From contig CAVQIP010000040.1 in the NCBI GenBank assembly GCA_963712565.1, forward strand, positions 154,696 to 218,695: DNA of 64,000 nucleotides, read 5' to 3'. A program made the position numbers and the translations under genes. Each line of letters begins with the position of its first letter. Position 1 is the first letter of the stretch. Of this stretch, positions 8,530 through 16,470 are shown in pieces. The notes under the pieces are model-generated. The model saw nothing but the letters and a program-made list of their open reading frames with translations. It made no database searches and was not told the origin of the DNA. The stretch is from VAZQ01 sp963712565. GTDB lineage: Bacteria > Pseudomonadota > Alphaproteobacteria > Rhizobiales > Xanthobacteraceae.

Positions 8530-9231
8530 TTACTCGGCCGCAGCGGTGGCGATTCCGCCATGCGCCTTCGACCAGCCCGCCGGGTCATGCATGAACTTTT
8601 CAATTTCGGCGAGCTTTGCGGCATCGAACTTGCCGCTTTCCTTGGCGACCGCCAGCACGTCCCACCAGGTCGCCAGCGCATGCAGGGTCACGCCGAGATC
8701 GCTCAGGATTTTTCGCCCCTCGGGAAAAATGTCATAGAAGAAAACTACCAGCACGTGCTCGACCTTCGCCCCGGCCTGGCGCAGCGCGTCGCAGAAATTG
8801 ACCTTGCTGCGCCCGTCGCTGGTCATGTCCTCGACCAGCAGCACGCGTTGGCCTTCGACGAGATGACCTTCGATCTGCGTGTTGCGTCCGAATCCTTTGG
8901 GCTTCTTGCGCACATAGAGCATCGGCAATCCGAGCCGGTCGGCCATCCAGGCCGCGAACGGAATGCCGGCGGTCTCGCCGCCCGCGACCGCGTCGAATTG
9001 CTCGAACCCGGCCTCGCGCATGATGGTGGCCGTGGCGAAGTCCATCAGCGTCCGGCGCACGCGTGGAAACGAGATCAGTCGACGGCAGTCGGTATAGACC
9101 GGGCTCGCCCAACCTGACGTGAAGATGAATGGCTTGTCGGTCATGAAGCGGACCGCCTCGACCTCAAGCAGCATTTTGGCCGTGAGCTCGGCCATCACCT
9201 TCTTGTCGGGAAAGCCTATGCCTGCTGTCAT
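8530..9231 (-). CDS. pyrE: orotate phosphoribosyltransferase
   Basis: A protein of 233 residues from the ATG at 9231 (MTAGIGFPDKK). It carries the PRPP-binding loop VLLVEDMTSDGRSKVNF (acidic pair followed by a T-S-D-G loop) and an upstream GETAGIPFAAWMADRLG region typical of the PRTase fold. PyrE joins orotate to PRPP to make OMP in de novo UMP synthesis. It is the last gene of a leftward set ordered pyrK, pyrD, pyrC, pyrE. About 100 bp upstream, between its start and pyrC, there is non-coding sequence that reads as an unconserved extension of either gene. Confidence 0.93.
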   Translation of the reverse strand: MTAGIGFPDKKVMAELTAKMLLEVEAVRFMTDKPFIFTSGWASPVYTDCRRLISFPRVRRTLMDFATATIMREAGFEQFDAVAGGETAGIPFAAWMADRLGLPMLYVRKKPKGFGRNTQIEGHLVEGQRVLLVEDMTSDGRSKVNFCDALRQAGAKVEHVLVVFFYDIFPEGRKILSDLGVTLHALATWWDVLAVAKESGKFDAAKLAEIEKFMHDPAGWSKAHGGIATAAAE

Positions 9232-9405
9232 CAGATCGCTCTCTTTCGTGGCGCCGGTAGTTGCCCGGCTGTTCGGTGCATCCTCGTCCGGCGCGACGGG
9301 GACATCCAGTAGCCGCGATGGCGGCATATCAACCGGACCGGCCGTTCCCTGCCGCCCCGTCGGCTACTGGAGGCCCGCTTTCGCGCGCATGGCAAGCCGA
9401 GAACT

Positions 9406-10453
9406 CTAAATTCCCACGACTTTCCACTCGATCGTTTCCCCGCCGCGGTAGACCAGCGCCTTCTCGTCCGGCCCCTCGACCTTGACCTCCTCCGGCGCGG
9501 TCCACGACGTCTTTTCGAGCGTGATCCGCTCCTCGTTGGGCGGCAGCCGATAGTGCTTCGGACCGTTGAGCGAGGCAAAGGCTTCGAGCTTGTCGAGCGC
9601 GCCTTCCTCCTCGAACACCTTGGCATAGGTCTCGATCGCGACCGGTGCGTTGAATAGGCCCGGGATGCCGTTCACCGCGAGCTTCTTGGCCATCGGATGC
9701 GGCGCGGAATCGGTGCCGAGGAAATAGCAAGGCCTCGCCGGAGGTCGCCGCCTTGCGCAGCGCCGCGCGGTCCTTCGCCGTCTTGATCACCGGCATGCAG
9801 TACATGTAGGGCTTGAGCCCCCAGCCGAGCCAATCCGTGCGTGTCAGGATCAGGTGATAGGGCGTGATCGTGCCGCCCACCTGCGGCGCCGCGCTGCGCA
9901 CGAAATCGACCCCGTCCTTGGACGACAGGTGCTCCAGGATGAAGCGCAGCCCGGGGAACTGGCGGATCCACTTGGAGAGGTAGCGCTCGATGAACGCGGC
10001 CTCGCGGTCGAAGATGTCGATCTCGGGATCGACATCCTCGCCGTGCATCAGGAACGGCATGTCGATCTTCTCCATCCGCTCCAGCACGTGCATCACCTTG
10101 CGATAGTCGGTGACGCCCGCGGCCGAGTTGGTGGTGGCATTGGCGGGATAGAGCTTGACGCCGGTGAACACCCCGTCCTTGAAGCCGCGCTCGACGTCGT
10201 CGGGATCGGTGTCGTCGGTGAGATAGCACGTCATCAAGGGCTGGAAGGTCGAGCCCTTCGGCAGCGCGGCCATGACGCGTGCGCGGTAGGCGATGGCGTC
10301 CTTGGTCGTGGCCACCGGCGGAACGAGATTGGGCATCAGGATGGCGCGGCCGAAATGTCGAGCCGTGAACGGCATGACCGCCTTGAGCATGGCGCCGTCG
10401 CGCACGTGCAGATGCCAGTCGTCGGGCTTGCGGATGGTGATGCGCGTGGTCAT
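9406..10453 (-). pseudogene. pyrC: dihydroorotase, frameshifted near 9729-9731 (intact apart from one extra base)
   Basis: The N-terminal part (10453 to about 9731) begins with PDDWHLHVRDGAML, containing the HxH zinc ligands, and continues through MPNLVPPVATTKD and PFLMHGE. At TSGEA the frame breaks. The protein resumes one base later as YFLGTDSAPHPMAKK, holding the catalytic Asp, and runs to EWKVVGI at 9406. Removing one base in the run ending at 9731 restores a dihydroorotase of about 348 residues, the usual length of the E. coli-type class. The enzyme closes carbamoyl-aspartate to dihydroorotate. Because the two halves are both well conserved, a sequencing indel is more likely than true loss, but this window cannot settle it. 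Confidence 0.85.
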
Positions 10454-10477
10454 GATGTTTCGCCAAACATCCCAGCT

Positions 10478-10587
10478 GTCATGCCCACGAAAGCGGGCAT
10501 CGAGTAATCACGGACTTGCTCGGTGCGCCACGGTGCACGAATCGCGGGCCGGTGATTACTGGATCGTCCGCCTTCGCGGACGATGAC
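10478..10587. repeat. nested palindromic element between pyrD and pyrC, about 110 bp
   Basis: Three inverted repeats are nested: ATGCCC/GGGCAT at 10481-10500, GTAATCAC/GTGATTAC at 10504-10511 and 10552-10559, and TCGTCCGC/GCGGACGA at 10564-10583. The outer ends are GTCAT and ATGAC. Its architecture resembles the other composite palindromes in the window. In RNA it could fold between pyrD and pyrC and affect transcript processing. Confidence 0.7.
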
Positions 10588-10619
10588 AAGCGAGCGAATG
10601 GCGCCTTCTCGTTCAATAC

Positions 10620-11567
10620 CTACCCGATCGGCGCCGCCGCGGCGGCGTAGGTTTCCCGCGGCGCTTCCTTGATCATCGCGCCGGTGAGATCGGCGACGCG
10701 GGCAAAGCCGCGCTTGGCACACCACTCCTCGAGCCCCTCGATGATCGCGATCAGCCCGGACGGATTGCGGAAGATGAGATAGCCGATCATGACCGCGCTC
10801 GCGCCGGCGAGCATGTATTCGACGACGTCCTCGACCTTGACGATGCCGCCGCAGCCGATGATCGGGATTTTGACCGCCTTGGCGCACTGATGGACCATGC
10901 GCACGATGATCGGCTTGATGCCGGGCCCTGACAGCCCGCCGTAGCCGTTGCCGATGGCGGGCCGGAACGTCTCGGTATTGATCTTGAGGCCCAGCAGCGT
11001 GTTGGAGATGGTGAGCGCCTCGGCGCCGGCTTTCTCGGCGGCCACCGCGACCAGGTCGATCTCGCCGGCATTGGGCGAGAGCTTCGCCCACAGCGGCTTC
11101 TTGGTTGCCGCGCGTACGCGCCGCACGATCTCATAGGTGTGGTCCTGGTGCAGGGCGAAGTTGCCGCCGCCGGGTTCGCGGGTCGGGCAGGAAATGTTCA
11201 TCTCGATGACGTCGACATCAGGCAGGTCGACTTCCCGCGCCATGGCCTCGAAGTCCTCGGCGGTCGTCGCCGTGATGTTGGCGACGATGGGCGGCGTGAA
11301 GCGCTTGTAGTCGGGAAGCTGGTGATCGAGGAAATACCCGATGCCTTTGCCGGGAAGCCCGATCGAGTTGATCATGCCGCCCTCGACCTCGGCCACGCGC
11401 GGCGGGGGATTGCCGATGCGGAACTCACGCGAGACGGTCTTGGTCACCAGCGCGCCCAGCCGGTTGATGTCCATCACCTGCGCGAGCTCGGTCGAAAACG
11501 CGCCGGACGCCGGCATGATCGGATTCTTGAGCGTCACCCGCCCGATCTGCACCGACATGTCTACCAT
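10620..11567 (-). CDS. pyrD: dihydroorotate dehydrogenase, class 1B-like catalytic subunit
   Basis: A protein of 315 residues from ATG 11567, which overlaps the pyrK stop by 7 nt; ATG 11558 is an alternative. Motifs include NPIMPASGAFS, NISCPTREPGGGNF with the class-1 catalytic Cys in ISCP (class 2 enzymes have Ser), and IIGCGGIVKVEDVVEYMLAGASAVMIG for FMN phosphate binding. Class 1B enzymes work with PyrK and pass electrons to NAD. The tight overlap with pyrK supports this type. Dihydropyrimidine dehydrogenase-like roles are an alternative, but the surrounding pyrC and pyrE make pyrimidine synthesis most likely. Confidence 0.9.
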   Translation of the reverse strand: MVDMSVQIGRVTLKNPIMPASGAFSTELAQVMDINRLGALVTKTVSREFRIGNPPPRVAEVEGGMINSIGLPGKGIGYFLDHQLPDYKRFTPPIVANITATTAEDFEAMAREVDLPDVDVIEMNISCPTREPGGGNFALHQDHTYEIVRRVRAATKKPLWAKLSPNAGEIDLVAVAAEKAGAEALTISNTLLGLKINTETFRPAIGNGYGGLSGPGIKPIIVRMVHQCAKAVKIPIIGCGGIVKVEDVVEYMLAGASAVMIGYLIFRNPSGLIAIIEGLEEWCAKRGFARVADLTGAMIKEAPRETYAAAAAPIG

Positions 11568-12424
11568 CCGACCGCCTCCTGTAGATCGAACACCGGCCCG
11601 TCGATGCATACGCGCCGGAGCTCCTTCTTGCCGCCGACCTCGAACGTGCGCACGCAGACGTAGCAGGGGCCGAGCCCGCAAGCCATCACCTGCTCCATGG
11701 CGACCTGGCCGGGAATGCGGTGCGTCTGGGCGAGGCGTTTCATCAGCTGGAACAGCCGGTTCGACCCGCAGGTGTAGAACGCGTCGGCCCTGCGCTGCGC
11801 GATCAGCCGCTGCAGGATCGCCTCGACATTCTCGACTGCGCTGGTGCCGTCGGTGTCGAGCACGCCGATGACCTCGCCGACCTTGCCGAACAGGTCGTCC
11901 GCCATCACGAATTCCGGGCTGCGGGCGCTCAGGATCGCGGTCACGCCGATGCCGTGCTCGGCCGCGAGCTGGGAGATCGGCGCCAGGGTGGCGAGGCCGA
12001 CGCCGCGGCCGAGAACCACGACGTGCTTCCAGGCCGGATCGACGGTGAAACCGACGCCGAGCGGCCCGACCATGTTGAGGTCGTCGCCCGGTTCCAGCGT
12101 CGCCAGCCCGTAGGTGCCGCGCCCCACGCATTTGTACAGGAACTCGACGCGGCCGCGCGCGCGGTCGATGCGGTAGACGCTTTGCGGCCGGCGCAGCCAC
12201 AATTCGCCGGCGTCCGGCGACGGGCAGAGCAGATTGAAAAACTGCCCGGGCTTGACCGCCAGCGCCTTGGGCGAGGCGTCGACGACGAGGTGCTTGTATT
12301 CCGCGTTGACCCAATCGTGGGACACGACGGGGCACAAGGATTCCTCCGCGGGAATAAGCGCATCGCCCGTCGCCGCGCTCTTGCCGACGACATAGGGGGC
12401 CGACGCGAACGGCCGATGCGCCAT
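11561..12424 (-). CDS. pyrK: dihydroorotate dehydrogenase electron transfer subunit (PyrK family)
   Basis: A protein of 287 residues starting at ATG 12424 (MAHRPFASAPYVVG); an upstream start at 12505 lacks conservation. It has a ferredoxin-reductase-like fold: a flavin-binding segment (GQFFNLLCP, LWLRRPQSVYR), a nucleotide-binding half (VVVLGRGVGLATLAPI) and, near residues 245-275, the [2Fe-2S] pattern ACGLGPCYVC followed by a further VC. That Cys spacing is the PyrK signature. PyrK transfers electrons from PyrD-bound FMN to NAD. Its stop overlaps the pyrD start, implying translational coupling. Confidence 0.88.
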   Translation of the reverse strand: MAHRPFASAPYVVGKSAATGDALIPAEESLCPVVSHDWVNAEYKHLVVDASPKALAVKPGQFFNLLCPSPDAGELWLRRPQSVYRIDRARGRVEFLYKCVGRGTYGLATLEPGDDLNMVGPLGVGFTVDPAWKHVVVLGRGVGLATLAPISQLAAEHGIGVTAILSARSPEFVMADDLFGKVGEVIGVLDTDGTSAVENVEAILQRLIAQRRADAFYTCGSNRLFQLMKRLAQTHRIPGQVAMEQVMACGLGPCYVCVRTFEVGGKKELRRVCIDGPVFDLQEAVGW

Positions 12425-12544
12425 GGGTGAAGTCCTGCCTTCGAGAGGCTGCTGTCTCGCCCGGTAGCTAGCCGTCGACCGTACCAAAATCAATATTTTT
12501 TCCAAATTCTGAACAAGCCCGCCCTCGTATCTATACTATGATAC
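12425..12544 (-). promoter_or_regulatory. AT-rich promoter region upstream of pyrK with a small palindrome
   Basis: This gap between pyrK and the XRE gene is strikingly AT-rich for this genome (TCAATATTTTTTCCAAATT near 12490-12508). GTATC and GATAC form an inverted repeat around an 8-nt spacer at 12527-12544, overlapping the stop of the regulator gene. It could be a promoter/operator for the pyrKDCE set. No regulator binding is shown. Confidence 0.35.
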
Positions 12545-13426
12545 CTTTTCCGCCCGTTCCATCAGCGACCGCATCAGCCGTACCGCCGCCGGCCCCTTGA
12601 GCGCGCGCTGCCACAGGTCCCTGGCCATCTTCTCGTGCAGGGCGAGCGCCTCCGGCGCCGAGGTGATCATCGCCACCCCGACCCGGATGTTGGGCTGCTC
12701 GCCGAGGCGGAACGGGCTCAGCGCCAGAATCTGCCGGTCGGGCTGGCGAAAGAGCTGAAAGCTCGCATGCGGCAGCGTGTCCGGCACGATTCCGATCTGC
12801 ACTCCGATCGGCTCGTCCTCCATCAGCGCGACGAAATGCTCGGCCTCGGCCCGCGCCAGCGCGCGCCGCTCGCGCCGAACCTTCTCCGGCAGGCCGAGCC
12901 GGCCGACGAGACCGTTTCCCAAAAAATGCTCCATCTCGATCGCCGAGATCAGATTCACGATGCCGGGCTGGCGCCGGCGGTAGGTGTCCTTGCGCTGGCG
13001 CAGCACCGCGGTGATCTCGTCGACCTGATCGAGCGCGCGCTTGCGGCCGGGCAGCGCGTCGGGAATGCTCTCGCGCAGGATGTCGCCGAGCGCGCGGTCG
13101 AATGCGTCGGAGGCGAGCAGGTAGGAGATCGGGCCGGCCAGCACGATGATGTGCTCGCAGGTCTCCTCGATCTGCCGCATGCGTTCGAAATAGCTCACCG
13201 CCGAGGCGATATATTCGACTCCGACGCCGAGCAGGGTCGGCACCGACACCGACAGCAGCTCCGCGAGCTTTTCCAGCGTCTCGATCTTGGCGAGCTCGCC
13301 CTTCTCGAAACGGTAGAGCGCGGTGCGCGAGATGCCGAGCCGGTTGGCGATCTCATCGGCGCTCAGCCCGGAGCCGAGGCGAAAGGCTTTGAGGCGGTTG
13401 CCGATATCGTCGAAACGGATGGCCAT
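12536..13426 (-). CDS. XRE family transcriptional regulator
   Basis: A protein of 296 residues from ATG 13426; longer reading frames upstream only translate a palindromic repeat. A helix-turn-helix of the XRE/Cro type covers about residues 8-62 (LKAFRLGSGLSADEIANRLGISRTALYRFEKGE). The remaining 230 residues form a ligand-sensing-like domain without an obvious named family; this segment resembles sensory parts of XRE regulators of acid metabolism. It sits between the pyrKDCE set and the CoxS/CoxM genes on the same strand, so it could regulate either. It may also control the divergent AT-rich region at 14975-15133. Confidence 0.8.
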   Translation of the reverse strand: MAIRFDDIGNRLKAFRLGSGLSADEIANRLGISRTALYRFEKGELAKIETLEKLAELLSVSVPTLLGVGVEYIASAVSYFERMRQIEETCEHIIVLAGPISYLLASDAFDRALGDILRESIPDALPGRKRALDQVDEITAVLRQRKDTYRRRQPGIVNLISAIEMEHFLGNGLVGRLGLPEKVRRERRALARAEAEHFVALMEDEPIGVQIGIVPDTLPHASFQLFRQPDRQILALSPFRLGEQPNIRVGVAMITSAPEALALHEKMARDLWQRALKGPAAVRLMRSLMERAEKVS

Positions 13427-13474
13427 GTCGTGTGCAACAAATTGGATCGGGTTATTCGACGGCAGCTGTCTGAT

Positions 13475-13546
13475 GTCGTCCCCGCGAAAGCGGGGACCCA
13501 TAACCACCGCCTTTGGAATATGGGTCCCCGCTTGCGCGGGGACGAC
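13475..13546. repeat. 72-bp composite palindrome (family B, copy 1)
   Basis: Outer ends GTCGTCCCCGCG and CGCGGGGACGAC enclose two small hairpins built from CCCGC/GCGGG and a central block beginning ACCACCG. An inverted copy of the same length lies at 50115-50186. Family B repeats translate to the FVVPAQAGTH-like peptide that extends the XRE reading frame. Confidence 0.8.
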
Positions 13547-13582
13547 AAACACGTGAGTTGATTAACCGGATGACGCCAAACG

Positions 13583-14074
13583 TCACGACGACCGTGCCGC
13601 CTGCAGCCGCTTGGCCGCGTCGAGCGTCGCAATGACGATGTTCTGATAGCCGGTGCAGCGGCAGAGATTGCCGGCGATGGCGATCCGCACTTCCTGCTCG
13701 GTCGGATTGGGATTGTCGCGCAGGAACTCGATCAGCGTCGTCAGCATGCCGGGCGTGCAGAACCCACACTGCAGGCCGTGGTGCTCGTGAAACGCCTGCT
13801 GCAGCGGATGCAATTCGTCGGCCGAGGGCGCGATGCCCTCGACGGTGAGCAGGTCGTGGCCGTCGGCCTGCACCGCGAGCATCAGGCAGGAGCGCGCCGA
13901 GCGGCCGTCGAACAGGATGGTGCAGGCGCCGCAGACCCCGTGCTCGCAGCCGAGATGCGTCCCGGTGAGGCCGAGCTGGTGGCGCACGAAGTCGGCGAGC
14001 GTCAGGCGAACCTCGACCTCTTCCTCGTAGCGCTTGCCGTTGACGGTCAGCGCGATCTTTCGGGTCTCGCCCAT
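13583..14074 (-). CDS. xanthine dehydrogenase family [2Fe-2S] small subunit (CoxS-like)
   Basis: A protein of 163 residues with two iron-sulfur domains. A plant-type ferredoxin half carries CEHGVCGAC plus a later Cys, and an all-helical half carries CGFCTPG and CRCTGYQN. This is the small subunit of molybdenum hydroxylases and passes electrons from the Mo cofactor to FAD. It follows the CoxM-like gene by 9 bp on the same strand. No large subunit is attached to this pair, unlike the rightward set at 15134-18777, so it may serve one of the orphan large subunits at 26117 or 47279. Confidence 0.93.
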   Translation of the reverse strand: MGETRKIALTVNGKRYEEEVEVRLTLADFVRHQLGLTGTHLGCEHGVCGACTILFDGRSARSCLMLAVQADGHDLLTVEGIAPSADELHPLQQAFHEHHGLQCGFCTPGMLTTLIEFLRDNPNPTEQEVRIAIAGNLCRCTGYQNIVIATLDAAKRLQAARSS

Positions 14075-14083
14075 CGCATATCC

Positions 14084-14974
14084 TCAATGCGGTCGCGTCT
14101 GCACCGGCTCGGTGCCGGTGAGACGCGCATGCGCCTTTTCCAACGCTCGGCGCGACAGCACCGCCGCCAGATGCTGGCGATAGGAGGCCGGTGCATGCAC
14201 GTCGTCGATGGCTTCGAGCTTGCGGCAGCTTTCGCAGGCGTCGCGCAACAGCTCCTTGGTCGGGACTTGTCCGAGCAGCGCCTGCTCGACCTCGCGCGCG
14301 CGGCTCGGCGCCGTCCCCATGCCGCCGATTGTCACCGATATGCGCGTGAGCTTGCCGGCGGCGTCGGCCTCGATCAGGGCGGCGGCGGAGGTGATGGCGA
14401 AGTCGCCGTGCCGGCGCGCGAATTCGACGAAGGCGTAGCCGTGCTTCGGCGCCCATGGCGGGAAGCGCACGCCGACCACGAGTTCGTTCGGCTCGATCGC
14501 CGGGGTCATATAGGCGACGGGAAAGTCCGCGAACGGTAGCTCACGCTTCCCGGTCGGACCGGCGATGGTCACCGTGGCGTCATAGCCGGTCGCGAGCGAT
14601 ACCAGCTCCGCCGACGGATCGAGATGACAGAGCGAGCCGCCGATCGTGCCGCGGTTGCGGGTCTGCCGGTGTCCGACCTGCAGCAGCGCCTCGTGCATGA
14701 TCGGCCAGCGCGCACGCACAAGGTCGGAAAACTCGAGGTCGCGCTGACGTGTCATGGCGCCGATGTCGAGCGCGCCTTCGGTCTCGCGGATGTAGGACAG
14801 TCCTTCGACCCGATTGAGATCGATGATGTGATCGGGCAGCACGAAGCGAAAGTTGAGCATGGGCATCAGCGACTGACCGCCCGCCAGCAGCTTGGCGTTT
14901 TCGAGACTGCCGAGCAGTGCCACGGCCTCGCCGACCGTTCTCGGATCGTGATAGTGGAAGGGCGGTGGCTTCAT
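14084..14974 (-). CDS. xanthine dehydrogenase family FAD-binding medium subunit (CoxM-like)
   Basis: A protein of 296 residues from ATG 14974 (MKPPPFHYHDPRT). The FAD-binding motifs of the CoxM/molybdopterin-dehydrogenase FAD family are present: LLAGGQSLMPMLNFR, and the region RNRGTIGGSLCHLDPSAE that contacts the FAD. It is transcribed leftward from the divergent region opposite another CoxM gene of similar start sequence, which suggests duplication and inversion. It probably forms an electron-transfer unit with the CoxS at 13583. Confidence 0.92.
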   Translation of the reverse strand: MKPPPFHYHDPRTVGEAVALLGSLENAKLLAGGQSLMPMLNFRFVLPDHIIDLNRVEGLSYIRETEGALDIGAMTRQRDLEFSDLVRARWPIMHEALLQVGHRQTRNRGTIGGSLCHLDPSAELVSLATGYDATVTIAGPTGKRELPFADFPVAYMTPAIEPNELVVGVRFPPWAPKHGYAFVEFARRHGDFAITSAAALIEADAAGKLTRISVTIGGMGTAPSRAREVEQALLGQVPTKELLRDACESCRKLEAIDDVHAPASYRQHLAAVLSRRALEKAHARLTGTEPVQTRPH

Positions 14975-15133
14975 CTCTGCTGCATGGAGTCCAAGAAGCA
15001 CCCGGGGACGCGGCTGCTTTACATATATCGGCAACTGTGCATCAATCCAAAAAAAATGCAATTTCCCAAATATGGGACAGGCGGCGGTGATCGTTCTGCT
15101 CGCGGCGACGCACCGCGTTTGCGGTGAGGAACG
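14975..15133. promoter_or_regulatory. divergent promoter region between two CoxM genes, with two palindromes
   Basis: This 159-bp gap must serve leftward coxMS and rightward coxMSL. It is AT-rich in the middle (ATCAATCCAAAAAAAATGC). Two inverted repeats stand out: TGCAT/ATGCA at 15038-15060 and TCCCA/TGGGA around AATA at 15064-15077. These are plausible operator sites for a local regulator such as the XRE protein at 12536. The assignment is inference. Confidence 0.45.
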
Positions 15134-15991
15134 ATGAAGCCCGCACCGTTTCGCTATCACGCACCGAAGACGATCGAAGAGGCGGTCGAAACCCTCGGCG
15201 AGGTCGCGGGCGAGGATGGACGCGTGCTCGCCGGCGGCCAGAGCCTGGTGCCGATCATGGCGTTTCGTCTGGCGCGCCCGGCGCATCTCGTCGACATCAA
15301 CGGCGTGGAGGCGCTGCGGCGGCTTGAGGCGGAGGGCGATCGGCTTTGCATCGGCGCCTGCGTTCGTCACGCTGCCTTCCACAAGCCCGTGGTCGACGGC
15401 CCGCTCGGGCGCCTCTTATCCGCGGTCGTGCGTCACATCGCCCATTACCCCATTCGCACGCGCGGCACGTTCTGCGGCAGCATCGCCCACGCCGACCCGG
15501 CGTCCGAGTGGTGCCTGGTCGCCGCCGCGCTCGGCGCCGAAATGGTGGCCAGGAGCACCCGCGGCACCCGCACTATCCCGGCTGAGGACTTTTTCCGCGG
15601 CATCATGACCACCGCGCTCGCGGAGGACGAGTTGCTCACCGAAGTGCGCCTGCCGCTTCCTCCGGCCGACACCCGGTTCGGCTTCTACGAGTTCAACCGC
15701 CGTGCCGGTGATTTCGCGCTCGCCATGGCGCTCGTCGCTTTTCGCGTGCGGGACGGCGCGATCAGCGAGCCGCGCGTGGCGGTCGGTGGCGTGGAGCCGC
15801 AGCCGCGCCGGCTTGCGCAAGCCGAGCGGATGCTCACGGGACGCCCGCCCGATCCCGCGGCTTTCGAAGCGGCGGCCGCGGCGGCGGCTGCCGCGGTCGA
15901 TCCGTCCGATGACGCCGTCACCAGCGCCGGCTATCGCCGCGACCTCGTTCGCACCGTGACGCGCCGTGCGCTCGAACAGGCGGCCGCATGA
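15134..15991 (+). CDS. xanthine dehydrogenase family FAD-binding medium subunit (CoxM-like)
   Basis: A protein of 285 residues, first gene of a rightward coxMSL set. It shows VLAGGQSLVPIMAFRLARP and RTRGTFCGSIAHADPASEW, the two FAD-binding signatures. It begins MKPAPFRYHAP, closely matching the start of the divergent CoxM at 14974. Its stop overlaps the start of the following CoxS gene (ATGA-type overlap at 15988), typical of subunits made in fixed ratio. Confidence 0.93.
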   Translation: MKPAPFRYHAPKTIEEAVETLGEVAGEDGRVLAGGQSLVPIMAFRLARPAHLVDINGVEALRRLEAEGDRLCIGACVRHAAFHKPVVDGPLGRLLSAVVRHIAHYPIRTRGTFCGSIAHADPASEWCLVAAALGAEMVARSTRGTRTIPAEDFFRGIMTTALAEDELLTEVRLPLPPADTRFGFYEFNRRAGDFALAMALVAFRVRDGAISEPRVAVGGVEPQPRRLAQAERMLTGRPPDPAAFEAAAAAAAAAVDPSDDAVTSAGYRRDLVRTVTRRALEQAAA

Positions 15992-16470
15992 GCGAGATGC
16001 GCGAGATCACCCTCACCATCAACGGACGCGATCACCGTATCCGCATCGATCCTCGGCGCACCCTGGTCGATGCGATCCGCGACGATTGCGGCCAGACCGG
16101 GACCCATATCGGCTGCGAGCACGGCGTCTGCGGCGCCTGCACGGTGCTCGTCGACGGCGAACCCGTGCGCTCGTGTCTGATGTTCGCGCTGCAGGCGGAG
16201 GGATGCCAAATCCGTACCGTCGAGGGCCTGTCGAGCGGCAACGACCTGCATCCGCTGCAGCAGGCGTTCGTCGCGAACCACGGATTGCAATGCGGTTTCT
16301 GCACGCCCGGTTTTCTGATGCTGGCGGCGGGCGTGCTCGAACGCGAGCCCGACATCAGCGACGATGACCTGATCGAGGTCTTGTCTTCCAATCTCTGCCG
16401 CTGCACCGGCTACGAGAACATCGTGAAGGCGGTGCGTGCCGCCGCCGCCAAGATGGGCGCGGACCGATGA
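15988..16470 (+). CDS. xanthine dehydrogenase family [2Fe-2S] small subunit (CoxS-like)
   Basis: A protein of 160 residues. CEHGVCGAC with a downstream Cys, then CGFCTPGFLML and CRCTGYEN, supply the eight Cys ligands for two [2Fe-2S] clusters. It overlaps the CoxM gene before it and the CoxL gene after it by 4 nt each, so the three subunits are translationally coupled. It transfers electrons between the molybdenum and flavin subunits. Confidence 0.94.
   Translation: MSEMREITLTINGRDHRIRIDPRRTLVDAIRDDCGQTGTHIGCEHGVCGACTVLVDGEPVRSCLMFALQAEGCQIRTVEGLSSGNDLHPLQQAFVANHGLQCGFCTPGFLMLAAGVLEREPDISDDDLIEVLSSNLCRCTGYENIVKAVRAAAAKMGADR

Noticed and set aside
10620..12335. A 571-residue leftward frame covering pyrD and beyond
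   Set aside because: The first about 255 residues are Arg/Pro-rich, out of frame with pyrK, and unconserved. pyrD starts at 11567.
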